Notes: generated by a model not told the origin, from the letters alone. Counted from the stretch's first letter, positions 9,841-20,979 are shown. The stretch is 64,000 nucleotides of DNA from Phymatolithon calcareum (GCA_977006965.1 OZ345354.1:124001-188000); one strand, 5' to 3'. Program-made: numbers and translations.

Positions 9841-11457
9841 TTATTTTTTATTGAAAAAATCAGTGATTCGCCGCTGTTTCATAGAAACAATCTTTTCGTG
9901 TCTCAAATGCATTTGTGCATGGACAACGGCGCGCACCGCTGACCGATCAGCGCTTTGCTCATCTTGGAGAATCCACTTCGTGATTGACAAAGCTTTTAGC
10001 CGCTCTTCGATGCTAGGAAGCTCGGCATAAACATCCTCGTCAGGGTGTGCATCTTCCAGCGCGTTCCTTTGTTCAGAACTCTCATCGAGCATCACCAATG
10101 CTTGCTCTACCAGGTTCTGGATCGAAAATTCCTCGACGCACGGCTCATCATCATCGCGATTAAGGAGGTTTTGGATTGACATGCGCCAAGCCTCGGGCGC
10201 CAACTGCCGAATCAAATTGTTCAGGTCATTATCTTCTTCGTCATCCACACGTTCCATCTCTGCGTTACCCACGCTGCGCTTTTCGTCTAACAGTCCCGTT
10301 TTTTTCCAACAATTGAAAATAATTTTGCCAGGGCGCTCATCCCAAATCGATCATGTCGAGCGCATCGCCGTTAGCTGGTTGACCCAATAAATGTTACTGA
10401 CATTAGCGTCTATCAAGTCAAGAGCCCTGTTGTATTGCATTTTCCTGTACCTCTTCTTAAATGAAGCAATGATCCCGGCATCCATAGGCTGGAGTTTGGA
10501 CGTGGTATTGGCAGAAAGAAAAGGCTCTTCAACACTACGAAGCACTGGCAAAATTTCGGGCTTTCCATGTGCGCTACAGTTGTCGAGTAGCAAAATCACT
10601 TTGCGGTCGCGAGTGCTTCCGATGCATGCATCGAAGCGTTGAAGCCATAAAAAGAAGATTGTGCTGCGCATCCATGCCTTCTTGTTGTTCCAATAGTCAA
10701 ATCCAAGCTCCTGGCCATACTTCTTTTTGAAGCACCTCGGTCTTTCTGCCTGCCCTATCACCATTAGGGGAAACTTCTCGGTTCAGTCTGCATTTGCGCG
10801 AACCAGATATGTCATGCGCACTTTGTCCTTTTTGCGCCCACTCATCTGTTCGTGTGCGATTGTGGTACAAGGCGCAAGCCGATAGTTCAATCCGGTTTCA
10901 TCTGCATTCCAGATATCGTTAATGTTGTAGTTTTTCAGCCTGTGCTGAAGAAAAGGCAGGCTTCTCGCAATGGCTTCATCATCAGCATCATTACTCTCTC
11001 CGTGCAGTGTATAGCACTTGAGATCCCAACGCTTTTGAAAATTACATAGCCATCCAGTTGAAAAGTTCAGAGAAATCTTTTTTCCATCTCTGCGCGTATC
11101 ATTAATGCCGTTCAAAATTCGACCGCCTTGTATCTTAATCATGTCACCGTTCACGCAAACTTTGGCGGCATGCTGGGACCGAACCCACGCCGCTAAAGAG
11201 GCCTCCATCTCTGGTAGTTTTCCTCTTCTGTTTCTTTTGGTCTGCTGATCTTTCGTTACAGAAAGTGGGAACGGTGAAGAAAGAAGTCGGGAGATAACAG
11301 GCTGGCTCGGAAGAGCATCGAGACAAAAATTTTGTTTTGCCCAGATAGCTAGATCTTTTTGCGAAGTTGACCTGCCCTCTGAAACCCGCCGATTACGCTC
11401 CTCAACAATTTTTGCTTTCTGAGAGTGGTTGAGAGTCTTGTGGCGTGTGCCTGGCAT
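9841..11457 (-). pseudogene. pogo/Tigger-type DDE transposase with CENP-B-like DNA-binding domain, two in-frame TGA
   Basis: A single frame from the ATG at 11457 (MPGTRHKTLNHSQKAKIVEE) to 9841, 539 codons, is broken only by TGA at 10783-10785 and 10351-10353. Residues ~1-140 hold paired helix-turn-helix (CENP-B/HTH-type) DNA-binding sequence. The catalytic DDE_1 domain follows: DIWNADETGLNYR (first Asp), VILLLDNCSAHGKP (second Asp) and TSKLQPMDAGIIASFKKRYR (third Asp region). A C-terminal acidic tail ends IVSMKQRRITDFFNKK. These proteins cut and paste at TA sites, agreeing with the element ends. The first TGA falls where the family has ...NADG-S/T-EK, so it is a mutation rather than a splice site. 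The tail RRITDFF resembles a PIP-box-like PCNA-binding motif (Q-x-x-I-x-x-F-F); that is inference. Confidence 0.88.
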
Positions 11458-11939
11458 TGTGAATGTTTTAGAAATATTTCAAAGATTTGGAGAGTGGTTC
11501 ACCACTATTAAGGACCTTTGAGGTGAAAGGCAATCGAGAGTGTCTGAATGCGGAGAAATGGATTGCACTCTGCATTAGCGGTCGCAAAAGGAAGTTATCT
11601 GCAGTCCAATACAGTACATGAAGGATTCCAATCAGCTACGACAAGAAGTAATCTACTGTACAGTACGTACAACGCAAGAAGGCATCCGCATTGAACGATT
11701 AGTACAGTAGCTTGCCCCAAGAAAAACCCGTTTAACCAGGTCCCACCTCAACGTCAAATACAGTACAGTACAGTAACGGCACAAAGGCTCGGAAATTATG
11801 ACAGTTGAAAATTTCAGGTTTAGTAATTGGGAGTTTTATTTTCTCTGTCCACCAAGCCGATCTGATCCTTCTACTCTCGCTAAGGCCAATTGACGTCGGC
11901 GGCAGCTCCGCCGCAAACCGCATCTAGTGGGGGGAAATA
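11458..11939. other. Element-internal spacer with TACAG microrepeats
   Basis: Non-coding sequence between the transposase start and the captured segment. It holds short CAGTA/TACAG runs (for example near 11650-11670 and 11758-11776). The transposase promoter is expected here, but no motif stands out. Confidence 0.4.
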
Positions 11940-13060
11940 ATTCTGGAACAAAAGACGCTTGCCAAGCAGCACGCCACCTACTGCATCATCGCGTACTACG
12001 GCGACATCTCTCGTTGCGTCCTCTTTCCCACGCCGAAACCTTGTACCCATCCCTCTTGACAATATCAAGGTTCTCTCTTCCGAGCAATTGAATCACGCCG
12101 CGCGATTCGTCAAATTCAACCACATCGCCGGTTCGGAACCAGCACACCGAACGCCTCTTTAGTTGCCTCCTCCTTACGCCAATATTACGCTTGACCCACA
12201 ATTTCCCGAATTGCGTCACGCGCGTCTGAACGCCGGAAAGTTCCTTCCACAGGGTCGTACAATACATTTGCTCATATTCCTTCGATGGCAGCATGCCGGT
12301 CTCTGTCATTCCGCATCGTTCAAGCAATCGCTGCCCTGAGATTTGCTCCCACTCTCCAAAGCTCTGACACGGAAGTTCCACAGATCCACACGCAAATAAT
12401 CGCACAGGTCATCTTCTCCTTTTCCTTCTCCCCCCCAACGTAGCTTTTCGATTAAATGTGCATGCAACGACGGCAACACCGTGAGCAACGACGGCGCACG
12501 GGTCCGTTCATTGATTTCGACTTTTTGTTGGCGCAAAACCAGTCATGCCACTTTAGCTCCGAACAGGAATACAACGCGCTTAGCACCACATTGACAATGC
12601 TGTGCACGTGGTGAAGCGGCAGCACGAATAGTGCACGATCAGCAGCACTCCACCACCAGGCTTGAAAAAATGTACTCATCTGAAAACGGAACAGCGCTTT
12701 CTCCTTCCACACAAAGCCACTCGGACTGCTTGTAGTTCTGGACGTGTACAGAGGCATCCGAGGGTCATGTCCCTTGCACGTCAAGGCGACGCATTCTGCT
12801 GCATTCGCGGCGATATCATCGAAAAAGAGGAGATGGACGCTGACCGGCACAGCGTCCAAGAGCACCGACTGGTAAAGAAAGCACGAGACGGAGGGTTCGG
12901 AAAGGAACGGCGCGAGCGCGCGTGTCGGGTAGCCAAGATAGAGCGGTACAGCCATAAGCCCGGCACACCATGTGCCGCGTGGTTTCCGCCGCCACGCGTG
13001 TCCCAGTCTGTGCAGAATACTTCACACGTGTAGTACATACGCCGTGGGTCGGTATCAAAA
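11940..13060 (-). pseudogene. Captured acyl-CoA synthetase (ACSF3-like AMP-binding enzyme) fragment, degraded
   Basis: Minus-strand reading in several frames recovers the AMP-binding enzyme series in order. Around 12955-12870 is AVPLYLGYPTRALAPFLSE. Near 12805-12760 is MPLYTSRTTSSPSGFVW, the P-loop YTSGTT motif with one Gly lost. Near 12690-12590 is QMSTFFQAWWWSA and VLPLHHVHSIVNVV. Near 12400-12290 is RLFACGSVELP...GQRLLERCGMTETGM, the A5 motif. Near 12140-12060 is WFRTGDVVEF and LLGRENLDIVKRDGYKVSA, motifs A7-A8. This order and spacing match malonyl/medium-chain acyl-CoA synthetases related to ACSF3. Frameshifts and missing pieces rule out function. It lies wholly inside the transposon ends, so it was most likely captured from a host gene. 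Confidence 0.78.
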
Positions 13061-13217
13061 ATTTAAATCTAATTGAGGCATGTGCCGTGACGAAGCTTCA
13101 AGGAGTATTCTGAATTCGAATATTCTATACACCTTAAAAATTCGATAAATTTATGGGGATACTGTATTCGTTGCTCCAGCACGTATTCGGAAAACAGAGG
13201 ATATTCCGATTTCGAGG

Positions 13218-13240
13218 ATCCGTTTATCGAGGATTGACTG
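13218..13240 (-). repeat. Right terminal inverted repeat of Tigger-like element
   Basis: Exact reverse complement of 9714-9736, followed by the target TA. Confidence 0.9.
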
Positions 13241-13455
13241 TAATAGCGCTGAGGATTTCAGACGAGGCATTCGATCGTCCAACGACTACCGAGAGCCTCA
13301 TTGGGCCCAGAAGCTCTCTTTCAACCTTTTACGCCTCTGTGCGTGGTTTTTTTTGCAACTTCGTAGTTGTTTTATTAAAAGCCCTCAGTTACACTCCTAA
13401 AACTGTACGGGAGAGGCATTTCGTTACTTGTTCATTCTAGGTTGTCGCCTGGTCC

Positions 13456-13698
13456 CTAATACAGGGACTCGTCATGTTCCATATGATCAACTATGGTGAC
13501 GCTGTACAATAGTAGGGAGTCTAGTGCCTTCTCCGTTCTTCGCAATGCTGCAGGGTCCAATTCGTACTTTGCCAGATTCTTGCGCAGGACCTCCAAGTGT
13601 TGTTCTGCAACCGGACCAAATTTTTCTGATATTAACCTCGTGCTCACTTGAGGGAATTTTTCGCTTGCGTATTTTATGGCCAGCTGTCGATGTCGCAC
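13456..13698 (-). CDS. Terminal exon of an unknown gene family, paralogue B
   Basis: The minus strand reads RHRQLAIKYASEKFPQVST, LISEKFGPVAEQHLEVL, ...RRTEKALDSLLLYSVTIVDH and ends with TAG at 13456. A strong splice acceptor (CGCTTTTTCAG) sits about 15 bases upstream of the first conserved residues. It aligns with the exon at 8900-9133, and both are followed on the minus strand by a related AATAAA-containing segment. The two paralogues are in the same orientation on either side of the Tigger-like transposon, suggesting an older tandem duplication. The family is unrecognised. Confidence 0.45.
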   Translation of the reverse strand: MRHRQLAIKYASEKFPQVSTRLISEKFGPVAEQHLEVLRKNLAKYELDPAALRRTEKALDSLLLYSVTIVDHMEHDESLY

Positions 13699-14009
13699 CC
13701 ACCCGTCTAACTGAAAAAGCGAACGTTGAATTGCTCAAAATACATTTGCAGCATGAACTGAAACTCTATGAATACAAAAGTTTAAACTTTGGAAGGTCGC
13801 CATCACAACATTTTGATTACTGTCCAAATTTTTATACGCATTGTCAGTCATTGCAGATATATCTGCAATGGCCCCTTAGGTTCCAGACTTGCACATACTA
13901 TGCTTACCCTCGCCTTCAGTCTGGATGGTCATAGTTCGTACCATCCCCCGTTTGCTCTCCCCAGGAGCAAAAAGTACAGTATCGTCTGCAAAACGTAAAC
14001 ACGACCAAA
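13699..14009. other. Spacer, no supported gene
   Basis: Between the minus-strand exon and the plus-strand frame at 14010. I see nothing beyond the splice acceptor next to 13699. Confidence 0.4.
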
Positions 14010-14819
14010 ATGGATGACAACAGCGGTAATGTGTTTCCCCTGGTAAGCCTTATTAAGGCCCTGGACGGATACACTGAACCAGGAACGATACCGAGAATCA
14101 TTGCAAACGAAAGCAAGGGACATCCTACTGTCGCGCCGGTCAGTCCGGGCAACAACGAAGAAGTCATCAATGATCTTTTGTGCTTTGCGGAACGGCGAGG
14201 CTTCAGTTCGGAAGAGTCTATGTTACAAGCGAAGAAAAGTAGCACTAGCGGCTACACACTTTCCCATCGCTGGGTTGTGGAGAGTGTTGTGTGCGGGGAT
14301 GGGTCCATATTCGGCGGGAAGCAGTTAATGAAAGGCAAAATCTACGGGTCAAGCCAAGCAAGGTGTGCCCACGAGAATTTCCATGAAATTGAATGGGACG
14401 AAGTGATTTTCAGGGGATACGGAGACTGCGCCATCCCATTCCCTTCGTATGCCGTGAAGAACGAAAAACTATCCCGCCGCGTGTCAACGTGCAATATCCC
14501 ACAGAAAGAGGACATGAAGGAGACGAGAAGAAGCGTTCGAATTTCTCGCGAGCAGGTCGTTGCCGACTCTGTGCTCTCGTTTTTGAGGCGAAATCCGGGA
14601 ACTGCTGTCATTATTACCCGTATTAACACACGGCCTGCAAGGAACTTGGCCTTCGCGCACTCGTCCTCGTACGGTCGGATGGCGTCAGCGGGCACGAGCT
14701 CGCGCTTGCGGCGGGGCGCTCAACCTGACGGCTCACGGAAAAAAAAGAAAGATAGGGGATTAGAGGAACAAGGAAAGGAACAGACAGCGCCGTACAGAAG
14801 GTTGATGACCAACCGGTAG
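14010..14819 (+). CDS. Hypothetical protein, 269 residues, unrecognised
   Basis: Begins at an ATG in acceptable context (CAAAATGG). The N-terminal ~110 residues look globular, with TLSHRWVVESVVCGD near residue 90. A middle part contains IEWDEVIFRGYGDCAIPFPSY. The end is basic and low-complexity (RLRRGAQPDGSRKKKKDRG), like a nuclear or nucleic-acid-binding tail. The W-containing motif is reminiscent of the last helix of a BRCT domain, but the other BRCT landmarks were not found, so I do not assign it. Possibly a mobile-element protein given its surroundings. Confidence 0.35.
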   Translation: MDDNSGNVFPLVSLIKALDGYTEPGTIPRIIANESKGHPTVAPVSPGNNEEVINDLLCFAERRGFSSEESMLQAKKSSTSGYTLSHRWVVESVVCGDGSIFGGKQLMKGKIYGSSQARCAHENFHEIEWDEVIFRGYGDCAIPFPSYAVKNEKLSRRVSTCNIPQKEDMKETRRSVRISREQVVADSVLSFLRRNPGTAVIITRINTRPARNLAFAHSSSYGRMASAGTSSRLRRGAQPDGSRKKKKDRGLEEQGKEQTAPYRRLMTNR

Positions 14820-15227
14820 GCGCAACGGTGGACGTGAAGATGAGGCTTGAAAGTGTGGTGGGGCGTCGTGGCAACGGTCCTACAGGGTGGTCGCGGTTGA
14901 ATGCGACGTCACCAAGCAGTAAGACTTGCACACCGAAGTTGTCCGCCTCTTTAGTTTGATAGTCACTAGCTTCTAGTTATATAGTGTAGCGAAGCGAAAG
15001 GAGACTAATCTAGATCGGCGAAGCGAAATGAAAACTTGTCTAGACGTAATAAGTCGCTGAATCGAAAGCTGCGTGGTCATGTAGATTGGCCTCAGCCAAT
15101 CTATCATTAGAAACCGCTCCTCAAACGAAAACCCCACGCGAGAACTCACAGACCACATCGGGGCTCCACAGTGCGTCACGGATCACTATTGGATTTATGT
15201 GAGGTCTATTGATACTATTAAAGTAGG
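14820..15227. other. Spacer, no supported gene
   Basis: About 400 bp with a few GCGAAGCGAAA-like short repeats near 14990-15030 and no reading frame of note. Confidence 0.4.
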
Positions 15228-18200
15228 TTAACCTTGTCGTGGAGGGTATCCTTCTCTTCTAGATCGGATGAAGAAGTTACCGCCCTCTAAGGGTGACGAA
15301 TTAGGGCCATGAATTATCTTTCCGAGATGAGGTGCGATACGGCAAGATTGAACCGGGCAATCGTGCATTGTGGCCACCCTTCGAGTGGAAGGAATGAGTT
15401 TCAGGAACGAGACCGGTCGGAACACTGATCGCCTTCTCCGCAACACTGTATATCTGGATTCAAAACTGTCCGTCAGAGAAGAAGAAGCCAATGGCATACA
15501 AGTTAACACGGATGCAAAGAATTCAAACTGTTCGGGATGTTGCTCTATTTTGAACAGTGCTGTTATGCACCACAATAAAGGCGCCGTATTTTCGAACTCA
15601 ATGCCCAGAACGCCTGACTGGACTACAAATGGAACGTGGTAGTCGACATTGGTCGGGTTTAGACAAATCGCCTCCAAGACGTCACCACAGGAAAGAGAGG
15701 GCCCGATAAGTCCACTGGAATCTGTCGATGAGACGGAACTCGCAATCTCTGTTGACAAAATGTTTCCATGGAATTAGAAGGCGTCTTGGAAGCAGTGATA
15801 CAGGCGATTGCACGTAGGGTCGGCGCCGGCGCTGGAATAAAGGTCTTGAAGAGTCCTCGTTGCTCCCTTCAGTGCCCAGACCAAATTAGGCGACCCAGTT
15901 GCTCTTGGGGACATTACAGTTACAGCTTCTGTCTTGAGATGCTTAATGACGCATGTCTTGGGACCTAGAGCAGCAATCACTTCTTTTTCGTCATCGGTTG
16001 TCAATGCCCCTCAGATTTTTTCTATTCCCTCTCGGCCAGCTAGTAAGCGATAACACCCCCTAAGTGCAGGTTTGGATCCTTCAATGGCGCTCTCGGCAAG
16101 AAGCGTCAGTCGTCCCTGCCAGTCGACGACTGAAGCGGTCAGCATTGCTTGAAGATGAGCATCACGGTTGTTTGATTGCTTAATTGCGCGCTTGAGAGCT
16201 TGATGCGACTTTTCGAGCACAAGCTCCCCAACACGGGAGATGTGCCCGAGCATGGGGAGCGTGGATGTAGCAAGCTCACGTAGTCTATGAATGTTAGGCC
16301 TATCAATCGTCTTAATTGCAAGTAGGCAGAGAGATTTTTCTTTCTCCAGCCGAGTTCGCGTACGTTTGTCGCACTTTTCATCTTCTAAATCGAGTACAGC
16401 TTCATCATCCATCTCACACATTGCCTCAATTAACAAAATGTGACGGTCCGTTTCCATTTGTATTCGGCGAATGTGAGAAAAACCCGAGTCTCTACAGAAG
16501 AGCTCCATGGCTGATGACCCATCGCGCAGAGTATCAGGCAACCGCCAAAGCTCAGCAATTAATTGAATACACGATCCCAGAACCCCAATGGCAGCGCAGC
16601 ACTTAGCAGGCAGTGGAGCAGTGGAGCGTGTTTCGCGCTGGGCATGGGCAAACCCTTTACAGAACCCGACCTCAGCAGCGATAGAAAGAGCGTATAGTTC
16701 TGTCATAGACATAGTATAAAGTTGCTTCTTGTCTCTATCTAGTAGTCGGTTCTGAGTTGGAAGATTGCAGTCAGCAAGGTATCCAATCAAGAAAGATTCG
16801 CAGACTTCGCGATGGCGTGGAGACGGAAGAAGTTTAAACACCAGGTTAATGCAGTCGCGTAAATGACCTGTGAGTAAGTGGTCTGGGGCAATAAAGCAGG
16901 ATAAATACGGATCTAAATCCCCCGGGACGACAGAATTGCCACACGATGTTTTAGGAATACGATGTTTCGCCTCTACCATCGCCTTCCGAAAGCGGTGGAT
17001 TGGGAGGTTGTGAGCTTCGACGCCATGTTTCAGACCAAGCAAGCGGCATATCTCCGGCTTAGGCATGCAATCTCTGATCGCCGTGTGCTGATAGTACCCC
17101 GTGCAAAATGCGGACAGCCCGCTGTGTTGTGCACGACGAGTATAGCGGCAACCAACTAATGTAGATGACTGCCTGGACATTCTGTATAGGTGACAGCACA
17201 ACGTGCTGGTGTGTCCAAGTACATCGAGTGCACTGTTCAACGCAGGAGTGTCTCCTGTGAAGCCAACGAGGTCGATAAAGATTCTTCGCTTCATGCCATG
17301 GGCGTCGAAGTCAACAAATCCATCAGTCATACCAGTAATAACATCGGCTTGAAGCCGGCGAAAAACAGCTTCAACTCCAACGCCGGGTGGTGCGAGACTT
17401 AAAATTCGGACGGCTCGGGATGAGGAACGTGCCTGCAGAGGAAGGTTTAGGCAGAGCAGGTAGAAGCCTTCTGCCGTTGCACTCTTTCCGGCAGACATTG
17501 TGAAACCATCCCAATACAGCAAGAAACGATAGATGAAGCATTTTTCACCGTTCGGAAGGGTACCGGTGCTACTGACAGGCTTGTACCGCTCTGGACCTCT
17601 TTTTCCCCCGTTCCCACGAACAAGGTGGACTGCAGAAACGTTTTCATACTTGTTCTGCCCATTTTCGCTTTGTGGTGAGCAAATGTCGGAGATTTTAGCT
17701 TCGTCGGGGATGCGTGAGCTCCCTGAGATCCAAAGAACGTGCCGGGATATTTCTTCAAACTCTGTCCAAATACGATGAACAAGTAGGACTCGCGGTGACT
17801 CAGCAGAAGCAATAGTTTCCGTATTTAGAGGTTCAGAACTGTCGAAGTCGGAGAGACGGCTCGGACTAAGCATAGCTACAATATCTCCAGGTTTCAGGAG
17901 TGGTTTCTCCCAGTCCCTCAGCGCAGCTTCCGCCTCAGCCTTGCGCCTCTTTAGTGCCTCCCTCCTCGCTTTCAGAGCGGCCGCCATTGCTACAGAAACC
18001 TTTTTCTTCTTCTTAGTATCGTCGGAGGTGTAGGGGACTCCATCTTTATCGTCGACATCCTCTCTTGGAAGCTCAGGCACGATCGTAGTTACACTGTCAG
18101 TCGGGGAGCGATAGGAAGAGAAGCTGAAAAGGCGGACCAATGTAGCATCGCGACCCGAGAGACCTTCGTGGGGAGAGGTTTCGAACTCCGGTACGTTCCT

Positions 18201-19562
18201 ACGACACGAATGATGAACGTTCCATATAGTTTCGACAGTGCCGCGTAGAGAGGTTTTAGGAGAGTCCATATTTGGACTTCTAGAAAAGGACAAGACAGAA
18301 TCAGAGGCTGATTCTCTAGAAAGCAGAGACACGCTTACCACGTCTCCCTTCTCGCAGAAGGCAGTATTAGACTGAAACCCTTCTTGCGCATCAACGCTCA
18401 CCTTTGTGGCAGGACCGTAGAACCAGCTGCGAGCTGCTACGATGGGCCAGGAATCCAGACAGCCCGTTGCCGTCGTCACCGATACATGGCACGGGTTTGT
18501 ACCTTCGGAATAACTTTCAAGACTCGTGGATCGCGTCAGATCGAAGACTGGACCAGTTGCCATGTCCGCCCGCGCGTACTCGCTAGGTAAGACGACGCGC
18601 ACTTCGGCCTCTGGAAGCCCTTCTTCGTTGTGTGAAGAGCAACGCGCACCGGCTTTCCGAACATCCACAGTTTCGAAAAAATTCTGTCCCCTCGGTGCTA
18701 GATGCTTATAGAGCAATGGTCGGAATATACGGGAAACTGTGGAGTAATGAGGTAGACAATTCATACGCCCTGTAGCATGTTCAGGGTACGAATGGGCTTC
18801 ATTGGTGGCCGTCCAAGTGCATTGACCCATTTTGGAAAAGGTGTCAGCAACTATGCGCATGGCTTGATACATGATCTTGGTCAGCTTCATTGTGCCAGCC
18901 GTCATTAAAATGCTCCATAGCGCCCTCCAGCTTGCGATTAAAAGCTTCGGCTTGCGGTGTCCGGACTGTTCGACTTGTTCTCCCTCATTCTGGGTATCTT
19001 CGATGTGCGCTTCTATACCTCCGGCAGAATCCACATCTTCCATCATCGCGACGGAGTCCTGGTTCAGTTGTACAGGTGAAGTCGGTTCGTGTTGCGGCGA
19101 AGGAAGTTCTCGGGGGTTATAATGCTCAGCCTTTTCTCTGCTTTCTGCCAAATCCTCTGTTTCACCAGGAAAATATTCCGCCGATCTGAGTGAATGGAAG
19201 GTCTGCATGACAGCCTCCCGTCCATCAACTGCTGATAACTCTTGTTGCCTCGAAATAGTGTCTAGTGGTCCACGTTGAGGAGGGCACGGGACTTCGCATG
19301 CCTGCTGCAACGCGGTATTGGATTCCTAAACAGGCTCAGACGCACCGTTTGTATCCAGAACATGTCCACCCGCATGGGTTTGCAGTGTGTTGCTTCTTGT
19401 GGTAGAAACGGTTTCTGTCGAAGTGCGTGGCTCAAAGGGCGTAATTGCAACGAAATCGTTGAACCGGTTCTTACTTCGACGTCTTCTTTTCTGAGCTGGA
19501 CGCTCCATGAGAAGTGTTTGAAGAGGAATGATAAACAGAGCAGTCACACTCTGCAGCTCCAT
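15228..19562 (-). pseudogene. Large tnp2/KDZ-like transposase candidate, broken by three in-frame stops
   Basis: From the ATG at 19562 (MELQSVTALF..., with KRRRRSK soon after) one frame runs 1445 codons to 15228, interrupted only by TAG 19326-19328, TGA 16011-16013 and TAA 15774-15776. The longest open part is 1099 residues. Its middle has a charged helical stretch (ALKARREALKRRKAEAEAAL), then IFIDLVGFTGDTPALNSALDVLGH followed by CCHLYRM. Further on come CFIAPDHLLTGHLRDCIN, MSMTELYALS and GELVLEKSHQALKRAIKQSNN. The order Asp...GH...CCH...PDHLL...G resembles the RNase H-like cores of tnp2/CACTA- and KDZ-type transposases; this is inference from motif style. Stops without frameshifts suggest recent decay. 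Confidence 0.5.
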
Positions 19563-20106
19563 GTGTACGTACGGGCACTTAGAGGAGCGAAAGGTGGTAC
19601 CACCTTTCCCACCTCGACATGACTATTCTATACTGCAGGATAGTACTTTAGCAGACTTCGTAACAACTGCTTGGCTGACATGGCACTACTTGCTCGATGT
19701 GGAAAAGTATTGTTGGAAATGGTTGACATGGGATATGAGATGTCATTATGATTGCATTGATCCGTGATTTATGTGTTGACAATGCCCTCTCCGATACGAT
19801 ATAGAAGCGATGACGACGTTACATACTGTAGTGAAAACATTGGGAAGGCAATGGTCAATCGCAAGTATGTGGAATATATGCCTCCGGAATACAACTCAAC
19901 ATGACAGGCAGTATATCAGTGCTCTGTATATCGCGTTCATCTGGCATACATTCAGACAATACTTCGTGCGCTCACTCACTCTCTGGCCAGCAGCCTGCAA
20001 CATCGCGCAGGAGATATCCTCGCTCCAGCGCCCCTCCAACAATCTCTACGTGCGCACGTCTCAGCTTGAATCAATTCTATTGGCACCAGCGCACCTTCGA
20101 TTGACC
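19563..20106. other. Divergent intergenic region
   Basis: Between the minus-strand transposase-like gene and the plus-strand gene whose best start is 20107. The plus frame is also open upstream from an ATG at 19810, but that part has no conserved look. Divergent promoters are expected here. Confidence 0.4.
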
Positions 20107-20979
20107 ATGGCGCAAAACTTTCCAGTCCCGATAATGCCAAGACCAAGGACTGGATCGGGCGCCAGACTGAATCTGGGTAACTCAAGCTATGTCCGTATTC
20201 CCAGTCAAGAGACAGTGCAAACAGTTCAGGGAAGAGTTCCGGCTTTTCGACAACCGGATTCAGCGTCCAATGCCTTACAAGACCGTCCTCATTCGCACGG
20301 GCCAAGCACCGATACTATCATCCGTGAGCTTGAAGAGCTGCGTCGTTCCCAAGCGGAAACAAGTGTTATGTTGTCACGATTCTCGGCGGAGCTGTCAGCA
20401 ACACAAACGATGGTAGAAAAAGAAGTGATTTCGTCCTCAGAAACCTCTAGCGCCCGAGAAACGTGTCTGCTAGAGAGGCTTTTGATTTTCTTTCGGATAC
20501 GAGCGGCCAAGATTCTTCAACAAGGAAGCACCCAGCTTGGAAAAACCGTCTCAGTTGCAATTGCGGCCAATGCGGTCAGAGAAGTTGTGCTAAGGTCCCA
20601 ATCGACGGACTGTACACTGCAAGACTTTCAGATTCTGGCAAAGTCATTAATGACCAGGGCGTCTGTTCGTTGCTATTTGTTCCCCTCGTCGTATTACGCG
20701 TTATTCCCTAATGGGCGACGTTTTATGCGCTTTGAGATATTATTTCCATCATTCTACGATATATGCGAAGCCCTCCACCTGTACATTGCACAAAGGGAAG
20801 CAGGAGTCTATCGGATGAAGAAAGGAAGTTCTCAGCACCTCCGAGCTTTCCAAATTTTGGGGGTGAGCGCGAGAGGAAGCTTCCCACCGGAGGCTCTGAC
20901 CGCGCTTTGCTCGTGGCTTGTAGCTTTCCATCGGAAGATTGCACAATCCAGATCCCCTCTTTGCACCAAAGGACGTTAG
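20107..20979 (+). CDS. Unknown coiled-coil protein next to the transposase-like gene
   Basis: The start at 20107 has a strong Kozak context (GACCATGG). The same frame is open from an ATG at 19810, giving 389 residues, but the shorter 290-residue form is preferred. An N-terminal Pro/Ser-rich region is followed by a predicted coiled coil (IIRELEELRRSQAETSVMLS...). A helical, hydrophobic C-terminal half follows, including LLERLLIFFRIRAAKILQQG. Another plus frame is open to 21158 across the stop, so the gene may continue after a frameshift near 20930 (...DDTWQSGFEYQSVDASAF). It is divergent from the large transposase-like gene and may be a partner ORF of the same element. Function unknown. Confidence 0.45.
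   Translation: MAQNFPVPIMPRPRTGSGARLNLGNSSYVRIPSQETVQTVQGRVPAFRQPDSASNALQDRPHSHGPSTDTIIRELEELRRSQAETSVMLSRFSAELSATQTMVEKEVISSSETSSARETCLLERLLIFFRIRAAKILQQGSTQLGKTVSVAIAANAVREVVLRSQSTDCTLQDFQILAKSLMTRASVRCYLFPSSYYALFPNGRRFMRFEILFPSFYDICEALHLYIAQREAGVYRMKKGSSQHLRAFQILGVSARGSFPPEALTALCSWLVAFHRKIAQSRSPLCTKGR

Larger units (their letters stand above)
9714..13240 (-). mobile_element. pogo/Tigger-like DNA transposon with captured gene sequence
   Basis: The ends are perfect 23-bp inverted repeats beginning CAGTCAATCCTCG (9714-9736 and 13218-13240). They are flanked by TA at 9712-9713 and 13241-13242, the target duplication of the IS630/Tc1/mariner superfamily. The 3.5-kb interior holds a pogo-type transposase (9841-11457, minus) and, behind it on the same strand, a degraded acyl-CoA synthetase-like segment (11940-13060). 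Identical ends suggest fairly recent movement, although the transposase has two stop codons, so mobility may have been supplied in trans. Confidence 0.88.

Noticed and set aside
14010-14819. BRCT domain in the 269-residue protein
   Set aside because: Only the Trp-containing helix pattern fits; the other conserved positions are absent.
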